Assembly: GCA_012934845.2 (NCBI GenBank)
Contig: WNNJ02002317.1
Coordinates: 1 to 64,000 of the forward strand
Length of the DNA stretch: 64,000 nt
DNA from: Pomphorhynchus laevis
Taxonomy: Eukaryota > Acanthocephala > Palaeacanthocephala > Echinorhynchida > Pomphorhynchidae
Direction: 5' to 3'
In this document: in pieces, positions 35,526 through 45,046 of the stretch
Numbering within the stretch: the first letter of the stretch is position 1
How the letters are laid out: every line of letters starts with the position of its first letter
The notes under the pieces: generated by a model
What the model saw: only the letters and a program-made list of their open reading frames with translations
Told to the model about the DNA's origin: nothing
Databases searched by the model: none
Position numbers and translations under genes: made by a program

Positions 35526-36587
35526 TCGAAATATTAAAGAGACTGATAATCTCATAACTTTTCTCGTACATATTGAGTATAATACGTATGCGTCATTATT
35601 TGGGTAAATTTGGCCGTTCAGATCGGACTTAATTTTAAACTATTCATAAGGGAACTAGATATGCTCTAAGACAGATGCAACGTATATCATTATTGGATGG
35701 AATCATGTGAGCTTCCTATCTACACGGGTCATTTCGAAAATAGCCTTAGCTAATTTAAATTATCCTTTTTCATTTCTTAATTTGCCTTACGTTTCAGACA
35801 TTCTTAGGAATACGGGCAAATATTCTTTAAGCTTATTATGTTTTAAGCTAGCTACACTTCCTTGGTAAATAGTTATCTAGATGCGTTGCAGTTCATAAAT
35901 GACTCGGTCGCAGGTTGTCGTTAGATGTTTTAAAGTGAGCAGATCTAACTTTTTATAAGATGTGAGTATTGAAGCTGATGACAAAAACCCTTTATTTTCC
36001 TGACTAGTATTTGTGGATTTTATATTTTCTGTTACATACTTTTTAAGTTTAATAGAACTTTCATTTATGAGTATTTCGTTGAAGTTCATATAGAATAAAA
36101 ATATTAGTTTACCTTGCTTCTAAATCAAATAAATAATTATAATTAAATACGTTATAATATTTAATGAAAATTTCATTAAAATGTTGTATCTTAAATGATT
36201 TTTATGAATAGATTCATATTTTTTATAAAATGGTTTTATGAATAGATTAATTCTGCTGTGTTTTGATAAGTCAAGGACCCTTAATAAGAATAAATTACTT
36301 TGTTATTTGGTTTCGGTTTACAATTTGATTATAAAAACAACATAATGGATAATAATTACGAGTATAGATCGATTTTTATCGATTTAAATGTTATCATTTA
36401 ACAAAATATTAGTGTCTTGAACAATGAGGATAACAAAACTTCATCGGAAACTGTATAATGAAGATAACAAAGCATAATCGGGAACTGTATAGAAATGAAC
36501 GACAGGTATAAGCACATTAAAGAATACTTTTGTGTTTATAAACATTTATAAGCTGTAGTAAGATCTGCTTAGTTTTCTAATCTAAAA
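35526..36587. other. intergenic, 3' flank of the APEH gene
   Basis: No family recognised. A 70-aa frame at 35877-36089 (- strand, Ser/Lys-rich) has no known motif; it could be an exon of an unseen gene or chance. Confidence 0.4.
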
Positions 36588-38996
36588 TTAGCTGCTCTCA
36601 TGCTGACTTGCAATGTCATTATTTTCACCATAAATGCTATTATCGTCTTCACAAAGGTCATCGTTTAAATTGGGTACTGGCAGAAAATTTAAAAACCAGT
36701 CATACATATGTACAAATGAATCTTGCATATAAGCAGTCGATTTAATTGCATGCCCTTCGGGATATATTCGTGCTTTACATGGAATATTTCTTTTTTTAAG
36801 CATCTGTTTTAATCGAAGTGCTGCACGGTAAGGGACCCGAATATCATTACTTCCTAGAATGAGCAACAATGGAGTTTTTAAATTTCTGGCCAAAGTTAGT
36901 GGATTTTTCTTCATTAATGTTTCGACTACAGAATTATCGAAATCAAAATCCATTTCAAATTCCCGTTTTAGAACTTGATGAAATGTATAATCTGGAATGT
37001 CTGAATTGATAAGCAAAGTGATGTAGTCACATACCGGGTTGCGGAGAACAGCAGCTGCGAACATGTTTGGATACCTTGACATAAGATGTATACCAATTCC
37101 ACCAGAATGAGAACCCCCTAAAAAGAATAATCGCTTGCGATTTAAGTTATGCTTAGAACATGCGTCTCTAATTAATCGAACGCAACTGTCCACGTCTCTG
37201 TCTAAAACATATCCAGTGAGAAAACGTAACGACCTTTGGCCATAGCCGGAAGAACCAACATAGTTCAATTCCAACACATTGAAACCACTTGCAACAAACG
37301 CGTGAATCGTTGCGTAGGTCTGTGTAAATTCATCGTGAAATGCAGAATTTGGACCGCCATGTACACAGACTACTGTCGGTGCAAGCTCGCTTAAGCCTAC
37401 TGATGTAATTAAAAAAGACTGTTCAAAAATACCTTGATTATTATCGTCAGGATGTGCACAAGTACCAGAAGGATGTGGAACAGGATTCGATAGCAGCTTT
37501 CCTTGTATTGTAAGGTGGGAAAAACAATGAGTACCATGAAGTATTACAAGCCAATGTAAATTAATTTGATTGTTGACAGAAATCGGATTTGATATCTTGC
37601 CAATCAGAATTTCCAAAGATTTTTCACATGAACTAAATGTAACTATGATTTGATCTTGATAAACTGATTTCACGGTCCAGCATCCACCAGTCGAATAATT
37701 TGTTTTCGGCGGGTTAATACGCACAAGATGTCCATATTCCTCTAAGCCTTCGGCGACAGTTAATCTGTACATATGCATAAAAAAACCGTTGCTTGCGCTA
37801 AAAACGATGAAATTGGAGTCACTAAGCCAACAGCTGTCCGGAAGATCTTCATAAAGCCCTATATAGTTGCTTGGTAAATGTGTCTGATTTTGTTCGAACT
37901 GATCTTCAATTATGTCAACCAATATCTTTTCTGAAGTGCTCGTATAAGGTATATGTACTTTGCAAATAGACCGACAGTGATTGTGGGGGCCACTTGATAA
38001 ATTGCTAGTATACACTAACGTCTTTCCATCCGGTGAAATTCTAGGTGAATGATAGCACTTTCGACTCGACTCTCCGTTAAGTAGCTGTTCAACAGTCCAT
38101 TGGCCATCAGGGTTATTTGGGTTTGTGCATTGTGCCATAAATATTTTAGTTGGCCGATTTGAACAATATAGCAATCCAACTGAGTAGGACGGATCGTTTT
38201 TTACTCCAACAAAATAAAACGATGTGTTTACATTATCATATGTAAACTGAGAAGGGTAGTATCCATCTGGTGTGGATATCAGATTTACGAATGCTGAACT
38301 AACATTTAAAACTGCAATGCTGAAATCATCAATTTTGTTAAGTCCTTCTCCAGGCCCACTTCTATCGACGTATTGTTTATTTTCAAGTATAGAATTGACT
38401 GTTAAAGGCGCAGAAAGTGGTTTATGTGGGTTTCTTCCTGGACGAACTACAACTATGATGAATTTATTATCCGGAGACCATTCAAATGCACCAAAGTCCC
38501 TTGATGGTTTGTAAATTTTAGAAATCACGTTACTTTCACTCATATCAATTGCGCACTCAATTCCTTTGCTAGCACCTCCAATTGCAATATAGTATCCATC
38601 ACTGCCTTCGCTTATCGAGGCAATCTTTGAACCATCAATGCTGATATTAACATACTCTGATTTGTGACCTATTCTCGTGTTTAGATTAAATATATTTGAA
38701 GATATTTCTGGCAAGTCATGTCTAACTAAAATCAGGTTACTGTAGTGTAGTTCTTGATTGGTATTTAAATAATATTGCTTGCATCCTAGCGTCGCCACTG
38801 TAAGATTATAAGAAGTAGTCAATCGAATTTGAATAATATCCGGAACGCTAATAAGCCTGTTAAAATAGTCAAAAGCGACAATTCTACTAGCCACATCATA
38901 ATATTTGCTCGATGGCGTGATTTCTAGAAATGACTCTACCATGTCACTTTGTGTGTCTTGAGAATTATCAGAGTACGACATTTCTATCATATGCAA
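36588..38996 (-). CDS. APEH: acylamino-acid-releasing enzyme (S9C peptidase), intronless
   Basis: APEH removes N-acylated amino acids from the ends of blocked peptides in the cytosol. The 802-aa frame is intact (human enzyme 732 aa). The first ~500 residues are the divergent beta-propeller (SPDNKFIIVVVRPG, ISPDGKTLVYTS); the rest is the alpha/beta hydrolase: VCVHGGPNSAFHDEFTQ (oxyanion region), Ser629 in LGGSHSGG, Asp718 in LGSNDIRVPYR and His749 in YPEGHAIKS form the likely triad. The human elbow is GGSHGG; here the residue two after the nucleophile is Ser, still small. About 50 residues follow His749, an acidic tail. Met1, Met3 and Met6 are all possible starts. The lack of introns, against eight exons in the lamin, could mean a retrocopy, but the frame shows no decay. 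Confidence 0.93.
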   Translation of the reverse strand: MHMIEMSYSDNSQDTQSDMVESFLEITPSSKYYDVASRIVAFDYFNRLISVPDIIQIRLTTSYNLTVATLGCKQYYLNTNQELHYSNLILVRHDLPEISSNIFNLNTRIGHKSEYVNISIDGSKIASISEGSDGYYIAIGGASKGIECAIDMSESNVISKIYKPSRDFGAFEWSPDNKFIIVVVRPGRNPHKPLSAPLTVNSILENKQYVDRSGPGEGLNKIDDFSIAVLNVSSAFVNLISTPDGYYPSQFTYDNVNTSFYFVGVKNDPSYSVGLLYCSNRPTKIFMAQCTNPNNPDGQWTVEQLLNGESSRKCYHSPRISPDGKTLVYTSNLSSGPHNHCRSICKVHIPYTSTSEKILVDIIEDQFEQNQTHLPSNYIGLYEDLPDSCWLSDSNFIVFSASNGFFMHMYRLTVAEGLEEYGHLVRINPPKTNYSTGGCWTVKSVYQDQIIVTFSSCEKSLEILIGKISNPISVNNQINLHWLVILHGTHCFSHLTIQGKLLSNPVPHPSGTCAHPDDNNQGIFEQSFLITSVGLSELAPTVVCVHGGPNSAFHDEFTQTYATIHAFVASGFNVLELNYVGSSGYGQRSLRFLTGYVLDRDVDSCVRLIRDACSKHNLNRKRLFFLGGSHSGGIGIHLMSRYPNMFAAAVLRNPVCDYITLLINSDIPDYTFHQVLKREFEMDFDFDNSVVETLMKKNPLTLARNLKTPLLLILGSNDIRVPYRAALRLKQMLKKRNIPCKARIYPEGHAIKSTAYMQDSFVHMYDWFLNFLPVPNLNDDLCEDDNSIYGENNDIASQHESS

Positions 38997-38999
38997 ATG

Positions 39000-39690
39000 A
39001 AGACTGAACTTAATGTACTTAACTTTGTTTCTGGTTTAACACCCTCTAATACAATGCTAATATTCCAAGTCAAACTTATATAGTTTCTAAAAGAGCAAGA
39101 AATTACCAAATATTATTGCTTTTGGGAAATATATTGTTGTTGGAAAATATATTGTTGTTGTACAGTATATATACATATTTAATATACATATATATAATTT
39201 AATATTTTAGTTATTTAAAAACAAAAATTTAGAATGTTTTTTGAACAACTAGTATTGGCAAAAGCCTTCGTCAGTGTATTTTAGCATTCGTCGGCTATTC
39301 ATAAAAACAATCGAGATAATCATGATGCCGTAGTACAACAGGCTAGAGAACATTCAGACCACAACATACGCTACAAAATAATTGATTCGCAATTCAATTA
39401 TGTTAAACATCGCAAAACTAGAGAGGATTACTGAATTGAAGAGCTATAGTATGGTCATTAACCAAACAAGTATAATTTGAACTAATCATGCTCTTAAGGT
39501 GAATTAATATTAATGTAGATACTTTATTACTCATAGTAAACACTTTACCGGTGACTTCTATAGAATTCAATTCATAATAAATATTTTCTTATAAATAAAA
39601 ATACATAAATGATAGATATAAATAAAGTAAGTTCAAAATCGAAAGTAAAAACATAATCATCTTATGGAAAACCCGCATCAAGTTATCGTA
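39000..39690 (-). other. upstream region of APEH
   Basis: No gene seen. A TATA-rich patch (TATATATACATATTTAATA-like, about 39163-39200) lies 170-200 bp upstream of the start codon and could serve the promoter, but such patches are common in this AT-rich DNA. Confidence 0.35.
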
Positions 39691-40062
39691 ATCATTGAGG
39701 AACTCCAATATTCTTTCGAGATGGCCTGATTGAGAGAAACAGAGAGATTGGAAAGGTGTAGCATTTTAGGTAGGACCTTGAGGTTGGTCGGAGTGGGATT
39801 GAATATACGACCTTTATAAATAGTCGAAAGAATAGCGGAAGCTCGCTAAAAGAGACAGGAATTAAATCGGTTCAGACTCGAATTACCTACAACAGGGAAA
39901 AGTCAGATAGCTGCCTGAAAAAAGGCCATTCTGATTGACTCATAGTAGAATCTCTTTCCCAGGAAAGTATATTCATCAAGCTATCAATGGAGTAGGTCGT
40001 GCGAAGTGGACAGTTGTTGGCGCAACTGCTCAATACATATGGGCTTTAACAACCACTTCTCA
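39690..40062 (-). mobile_element. LINE fragment, family of 61.4-64 kb
   Basis: Matches the ORF2 region at about 62900-63245 of the LINE at the right edge (compare GAGAGATTGG...AAGGTGTAGCA and GGTAGGACCTTGAGG). Short and frame-broken. Confidence 0.75.
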
Positions 40063-40281
40063 TGTAGTAAGTATATATATAATTTGCTGTGACATCTGCC
40101 CTGAGACACCAAATGGTGTACTCGTAAATAAATCATTATGTCTTCCTCACGAAGATGCATAATAATCAGGCAGCATCCTATATATCCTCATCATACCAAG
40201 AAATAGATCCGAATTATTCTCGCAATATTCAAAGTCGCTACATATGCCCAGTCATCCTATGTATAACGACAAACTTCCACA

Positions 40282-40323
40282 ACAGTAGACGTGTTTCGCT
40301 CTAACGAAGCTCATCAGTACCGT
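40282..40323 (-). ncRNA. hammerhead ribozyme, unit 1
   Basis: Stem I ACGGUA (40318-40323) with UACUGU (40282-40287), one G-U pair; core CUGAUGA (40311-40317); stem II GCU/AGC with loop (40298-40310); GAAAC, then ACGUC with cleavage after GUC (40288-40297). All catalytic core positions match the consensus. Stem III is two base pairs at most. Confidence 0.78.
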
Positions 40324-40744
40324 GACTTCAATAATTATCCATAGGCACCTTAACACACGCTCAAACAGTGTTAAAGCTCGAAAAACAGAACTACCCTTAA
40401 TCTGAATCATCATAGGGAATTTAGCATAAGCTCTGTGCATGACAGTGCGTATTGCAGTTTAACCATGCATTAGGCACTAAATTCCTTCTAATAGAAATGC
40501 TCTTTAACAGGGACACTTTAAAGTGTACAAATATATAAAATATAATTTGTTGTTACACCTGCCCTGGGACACCAAATGGTGTACTCGTAAATAAATCATT
40601 ATGTTTTCTTCACGAAGAGGCATAAACACCAAACAGCATCCTATATATCCTCATCAGACCAAGAAATAGAACCGAATTATTCTCGCAATGTTCAAAGTCG
40701 CTACGTATGCACAGTCATCCTATGTGTGAAGACAAACTTCCACA

Positions 40745-40786
40745 ACGGTAGACGCGTTTCGCTCTAACTGAGCTCATCAGTACCGT
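40745..40786 (-). ncRNA. hammerhead ribozyme, unit 2 (best copy)
   Basis: Stem I ACGGUA (40781-40786) pairs perfectly with UACCGU (40745-40750); core CUGAUGA (40774-40780); stem II GCUC-AGUUA-GAGC (40761-40773); GAAACGCGUC (40751-40760), giving the self-complementary ACGCGU stem III with no loop and the GUC cleavage triplet. This minimal stem III is typical of retrozyme and PLE hammerheads, which are thought to work best as dimers. Confidence 0.87.
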
Positions 40787-40955
40787 GACTTCAATAATCA
40801 TCCATAGGCACCTTAACACACGCTTAAACAGTGTTCAAAGCTTGAAAAGCAGGACTATCCTTAATCTAAATCATCAGAGGGAATTTAGCATAAGCTCTGT
40901 GCATGGCAGTGCGTATTGCAGTTTAACCATGCATCAGGCACTAAATCCCTTTAAC

Positions 40956-41170
40956 AATTCGTTTCTATTTCTTGGTCTGATGCAGATATATAGAATGCTG
41001 CCTGGTGTTTATGCCTCTTCATGAAAACATAGTGATTTATTTATGAGTACACCATTGGGTGTCCCGGCGCTGGTGTAACAACAAATTATATTTTATATAT
41101 TTGTACATTTGAAAGTGTCCCTGTAAAACAGCATTTCTATTAAAAATAATTTAGTGCCTGATGCATGGTC
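40956..41170 (+). repeat. inverted partial copy of the 463-bp unit
   Basis: Reverse complement of the stretch spanning the unit 1/unit 2 junction (AGAAATAG, CTGCCTGGTGTTTATGCC, GTACACCATTGGGTGTCCC, GATGCATGG). It lacks the ribozyme segment. Together with unit 2 it makes a head-to-head arrangement. Confidence 0.75.
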
Positions 41171-41430
41171 CTCTCGAAAAGGAGACTAATCCCGAGATAG
41201 TCCAATTGCCCCAAAGGCGCGCCTGGGTTTTTCCTTTCAATGACATATGCTGGGCAGTTTCAGGTATCACCTAGCTTTCTTCAGGATACGTTAAAATCTA
41301 TCCAGGTCAGCTTTCGCCGACCATTTCACCATAACGGTGAAGCCCAGGTATTTTACTCGACTTGTAAAGGTAGGGAGTGGTTCACAGGCAAACACGGAGG
41401 AGAGCGCAGAGAGCTCGAAAAACAGAACTA
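41165..41430 (-). mobile_element. LINE fragment, family of 61.4-64 kb
   Basis: Matches the 3' part of the LINE at about 61530-61780 (CCTCTCGAAAAG, AGACTAATCCC, CAGGTCAGCTTTCGCC, GCGCAGAGAG). Confidence 0.8.
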
Positions 41431-41639
41431 TTCTTAATCTGAATCATCAGAGGGAATTTATAAGAATATAATTGATCTTTATATCATTTATAAGAATATA
41501 AATGAATATAAAATTCATTTTAAGAATATCCTTAAAACAAAATGAAGGACAATATGGATATAAAATAAAGGACAATATAAATATATGAATAACTTCATAT
41601 ATTTATAACTATATAAATATATGAAATATATGTTTCGAT

Positions 41640-42390
41640 ACATTGATGATATGTGTATTTAATTCTAATAATTTTTATTCAATTAGTGAACAAATTTATC
41701 CAGAAAGCCTTATTCTTAACAAAACCAATATTAATGATAAAGAAGGTGTATATCTAGATATGAACATTAAATTAACATTAACTAAAACTACTATTAATTT
41801 ATATCGTAAAGATGACATATTTAAATTTACAAGAAACATATTTTTGCATGAGCATTCATGCATACCATATAATATAAAATATAATACATTAAATAATGAA
41901 ATTTTAAGAATTGCAACAATATGTAATGATATTGGCTTTCTTCAAAATCATTTAAATAATTTAATAGATACATATTTTAAACTAGGTTACTATAAAAATA
42001 CCATCAAGCAGAAAATATTAAAATATATAAATCAACACAATAATATAAAGAATAAATTTAAGCTCTTAAGTGACAAATTTTTATGGATGGATAATAAATC
42101 ATAAACTTTGTAAAAGAATAAGATACTAGATAGATTTATCAGAGGAAATACATCATTAGCATGTATTTGGCCCCTTCTATGTTGGGTAGAGGAGTTAAGG
42201 TCTGAAACATGATAGCATAGCAGTTCCTCCTGATGACCTCTAATTCTTATTCTAATACAACGTCTGTTATTTATTAGTCAATTCATATAAATGACGTTTA
42301 TTTTAAATTTCAATTTTTTATTTTAAAAAATCTTAAAACAATTATTAATTTTATTATCTAATTATTAAATTTAGAATTAGCATTATTATT
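41640..42390 (+). mobile_element. Penelope-type RT element, + partial copy
   Basis: Starts in the RT after the catalytic box (CVFNSNNFYSISEQIYPES) and continues through the end of the frame (42104) and the 3' tail. It meets the - copy tail to tail at 42390. The protein differs from the - copy at only a few positions, so both are recent. Confidence 0.82.
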
Positions 42391-42524
42391 AAATCAGCTA
42401 ACTGAGTCAACGTATTGTTATATAATTATAAAATAAACAAAACATAATAATGCTAAATCAAAATTTAATAATTAAATAATAAAATTAATAATTGTTTTTA
42501 GATTTTCTATAATTTAAATCAAGT

Positions 42525-42555
<31 letters not shown>

Positions 42556-44098
42556 ATTTAAAATAAACGTCATTTTTATGAATTGACTAATAAATAACAG
42601 ACGTTGTATCAGAATAAGAATTAGAGGTCATCAGGAGGAACTGCTATGCTATCAGGTTTCGGCCCCTAACTCCTCAACCCAACATAGCAGCGGGGCCAAA
42701 TACATGCTAATGATGTATTTCCTCTGAAATAACTATCTAGTATCTTATTCTAATGCAAAGTATATTATTTATTATCCATCCATAAAAATTTGTCACTTAA
42801 GAGCTTAAATTTATTCTTTATATTATTGTGTTGATTTATATATTTTAATATTTTCTGCTTGATGTTATTTTTATAGTAACCTAGTTTAAAATATGTATCT
42901 ATTAAATTATTTAAATGATTTTGAAGAAAGCCAATATCATTACATATTGTTGCAATTCTTAAAATTTCATTATTTAATGTATTATATTTTATATTATATG
43001 GTATGCATGAATGCTCATGCAAAAATATGTTTCTTGTAAATTTAAATATGTCATCTTTACGATATAAATTAATAGTAGTTTTAGTTAATGTTAATTTAAT
43101 GTTCATATCTAGATATACACCTTCTTTATCATTAATATTGGTTTGACTAAGAATAAGGCTTTCTGGATAAATGTGCTCACTAATTGAATAAAAATTATTA
43201 GAATTAAATACACATATATCATCAATGTATCGAAATATATATTTCATATATTTATATAGTTTAGATTTAGTTTTTACACAGTTATGAACAAATTCATATT
43301 CTATAAAGCTTAAAAACAAGTCAGCTATAATTGGGCTACTATTACCACCCATTGGAACACCTTTTACTTGTCTAAATATAGATGTCCCTACTTTTAAATA
43401 ATTTTGATTTATCAAAATATTTAAGGATTCTATTAATTCAATTTTATCCATATATTTATATTTATTTGATGGTTTAATTTTTGTTAGATAGGCGTTATAA
43501 TTATTATAACATATATATGTATATCTTTTTCCGAATATAAGGTTAATTAATTTTACTAACGCTTCTTTAATATCTACTAAATCTAGATTTGTATAAAGCG
43601 TACTAAAATCGTATGTATTTATATTTTGAAAATTTATTCCTTTTGTCTGTTCTAAAAATTCTTTTGTAGAATTAATACTGAAATAGTGTTTTATACCAGT
43701 ATTAATTTCGATTACCTTGCAATATTTTTTAAAGTGTGCTTTAATTACTTTAAGTATTTTATTCATATAGACAGAAAGTGGTTTTAATGTACATTTAAAA
43801 GCACTACATATGAACCTAGGTTTTATTGGATTTTTATGTAATTTTGGATTCCAATATAATATAGGTATAGTTTTATTATCTGATTCAACCTTTATACCCT
43901 TTTTATCCATTATAGAACAGTGACTTGTAATAATTGTTTCTAAACTCAACTCACTACGTTCATATGTTGGATTTACATTTAAATCATTAGAATTAACCTC
44001 TTTCATTAGTATATCATAATAAAGCTTTTTGCATATGAAAAAATATGTTTTGTTTATTTTATAATTATATTAAATACGTAGACTCAGTTAGCTGATTT
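42391..44098 (-). mobile_element. Penelope-type RT element, - copy with inverted ends
   Basis: The element holds one 413-aa RT frame and a 3' tail. Its ends 42391-42446 and 44044-44098 are inverted copies (AAATCAGCTAACTGAGT inward from both sides, about 56 bp). The right end is the 3' end of a + oriented copy placed just before the RT frame. PLE copies are known to carry terminal repeats in direct or inverted order, and I favour that over a DNA-transposon reading. Other copies: 781, 16400, 31714 and 41640. Confidence 0.75.
42765..44006 (-). CDS. reverse transcriptase of Penelope type, no nuclease domain seen
   Basis: 413-aa open frame. Motifs: PILYWNPKLHKNPIKPRF (RT finger), NTYDFSTLYTNLDLVDIK (palm motif A), RQVKGVPMGGNSSPIIADL (motif B), YMKYIFRYIDDICVF (catalytic YIDD box), then the thumb region. 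The style is that of Penelope-like RTs, and the D-F-S-T-L-Y-T-N block recalls the PLE groups whose nuclease lies before the RT. The frame starts close to the inverted end at 44044, so an N-terminal nuclease, if the family has one, is missing. Frame intact from Met to stop at 42765. Confidence 0.78.
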   Translation of the reverse strand: MKEVNSNDLNVNPTYERSELSLETIITSHCSIMDKKGIKVESDNKTIPILYWNPKLHKNPIKPRFICSAFKCTLKPLSVYMNKILKVIKAHFKKYCKVIEINTGIKHYFSINSTKEFLEQTKGINFQNINTYDFSTLYTNLDLVDIKEALVKLINLIFGKRYTYICYNNYNAYLTKIKPSNKYKYMDKIELIESLNILINQNYLKVGTSIFRQVKGVPMGGNSSPIIADLFLSFIEYEFVHNCVKTKSKLYKYMKYIFRYIDDICVFNSNNFYSISEHIYPESLILSQTNINDKEGVYLDMNIKLTLTKTTINLYRKDDIFKFTRNIFLHEHSCIPYNIKYNTLNNEILRIATICNDIGFLQNHLNNLIDTYFKLGYYKNNIKQKILKYINQHNNIKNKFKLLSDKFLWMDNK

Positions 44099-44139
44099 GA
44101 TATTAAATAAAGTGGGATAAAAATACAAAAGTGAGGAAC

Positions 44140-44400
44140 ATCCTGTGTGAGATTGTACCTTTTCTGTTAGAAAATCATCAACTCGCACACAAAAGAGCAT
44201 CTATTCAAGAATTCATGTATCAATCTACAAGCATGTTAAAGAATCCGTAATACCTAAGCTGCCACAGTAATATTGAATGAACAACCCGATCAAAAGCATT
44301 GAATAAATCAATAAAGACGACATCAACCGCTTCACCATGTTCAACAAAGCCGGCTTAGCTTCCAGTAGCTAATATTACATTTGTCGAAATGGAGCGATAT
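44140..44400 (-). mobile_element. LINE RT fragment
   Basis: On the - strand GFVEHGEAVDVVFIDLFNAFDRV-like coding (kept in pieces: VDVVFIDLFNAFDRV, LLWQLRYYG) is RT motif A of a non-LTR retrotransposon. Short, frame-broken. Confidence 0.65.
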
Positions 44401-44459
44401 TTTCTGAAACTATGGTGTAGTTTATATAAAACCATGATGTTTATATTTATTTATACTTA

Positions 44460-44830
44460 CAACAGCAGTGGGAAGCTAAAGCTCATAAAACTTGTTCACC
44501 TAAACAAAAACAAAGAATACGATTAAAAAATAATCTTCGTTGAATATTCATAATCCAACTTCGTGAAATAAGATATTCATTCTTCTTTAGATATTCCATA
44601 GATTTACGTTTATTTGTTATTTCAACGACTTCAATAGATAATCTATTCCATACAGGAATAACTCATGCAGCCAAATTCGTATGCCGATTTTTACGCCAAT
44701 AAGGATGTCGAAACATGAAAGTGTAATCACGTAATCTTTTTTTGTCAGTACGCATTTCGAACAGGGATTTCAGGGGATCATATGGATTATGCATCGATTT
44801 TTATGCAAATATCAAGTCGTGTTGAGCTCT
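44460..44830 (-). mobile_element. LINE ORF2 C-terminal fragment
   Basis: On the - strand: DPLKSLFEMRTDKKRLRDY, FRHPYWRKNRHTNLAA, VIPVWNRLS. This is the post-RT region of CR1/RTE-like LINE proteins. It lies upstream (in - strand sense) of the RT piece at 44140, the wrong order for one element, so two insertions or a rearrangement. Confidence 0.6.
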
Positions 44831-45046
44831 GGCGGATGGCACGCACGCTTAAATTCTCTCTAATGAGGAAATATCTCAATCAATATATTGATTGGTCGAT
44901 CTCCAATCAATTCAAATTGAAGTCTCCTAGCATAACCACATTATCATTACTGAAAAATATAAGAGATAGAGATATAAAATATAATATACATACAATCAAT
45001 CCAGTTTCAGATCAATTTAGTTACAGATCAATCTAGCAAATTTAAT

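Larger units (their letters stand above)
40072..40955 (-). repeat. tandem 463-bp units with hammerhead ribozymes (retrozyme-like)
   Basis: Unit 1 is about 40072-40534, unit 2 about 40535-40955 (cut short at the right). Equivalent points are 463 bp apart (for example CTG(A/G)GACACCAAATGG at 40101 and 40564; ribozymes at 40282 and 40745). Each unit has one hammerhead on the - strand. There is no protein coding. A transcript through both units would be cut to 463-nt RNA, as known for retrozymes and other hammerhead satellites; PLE terminal repeats are the other known setting. No RT is attached, so I infer a non-autonomous element. Confidence 0.85.

Noticed and set aside
35877-36089. 70-aa frame near the 3' side of APEH
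   Set aside because: No family resemblance; noted as possible exon only.
36588-38996. Ser631 as the only possible APEH nucleophile
   Set aside because: Alignment of FLGGSHSGG with the human LTGGSHGGF places Ser629 at the catalytic position; Ser631 falls on the small residue two positions later.
42391-44098. DNA transposon with terminal inverted repeats
   Set aside because: The only frame is a reverse transcriptase, no transposase is present, and the same end occurs once, not twice, in other copies. Inverted PLE ends explain it better.
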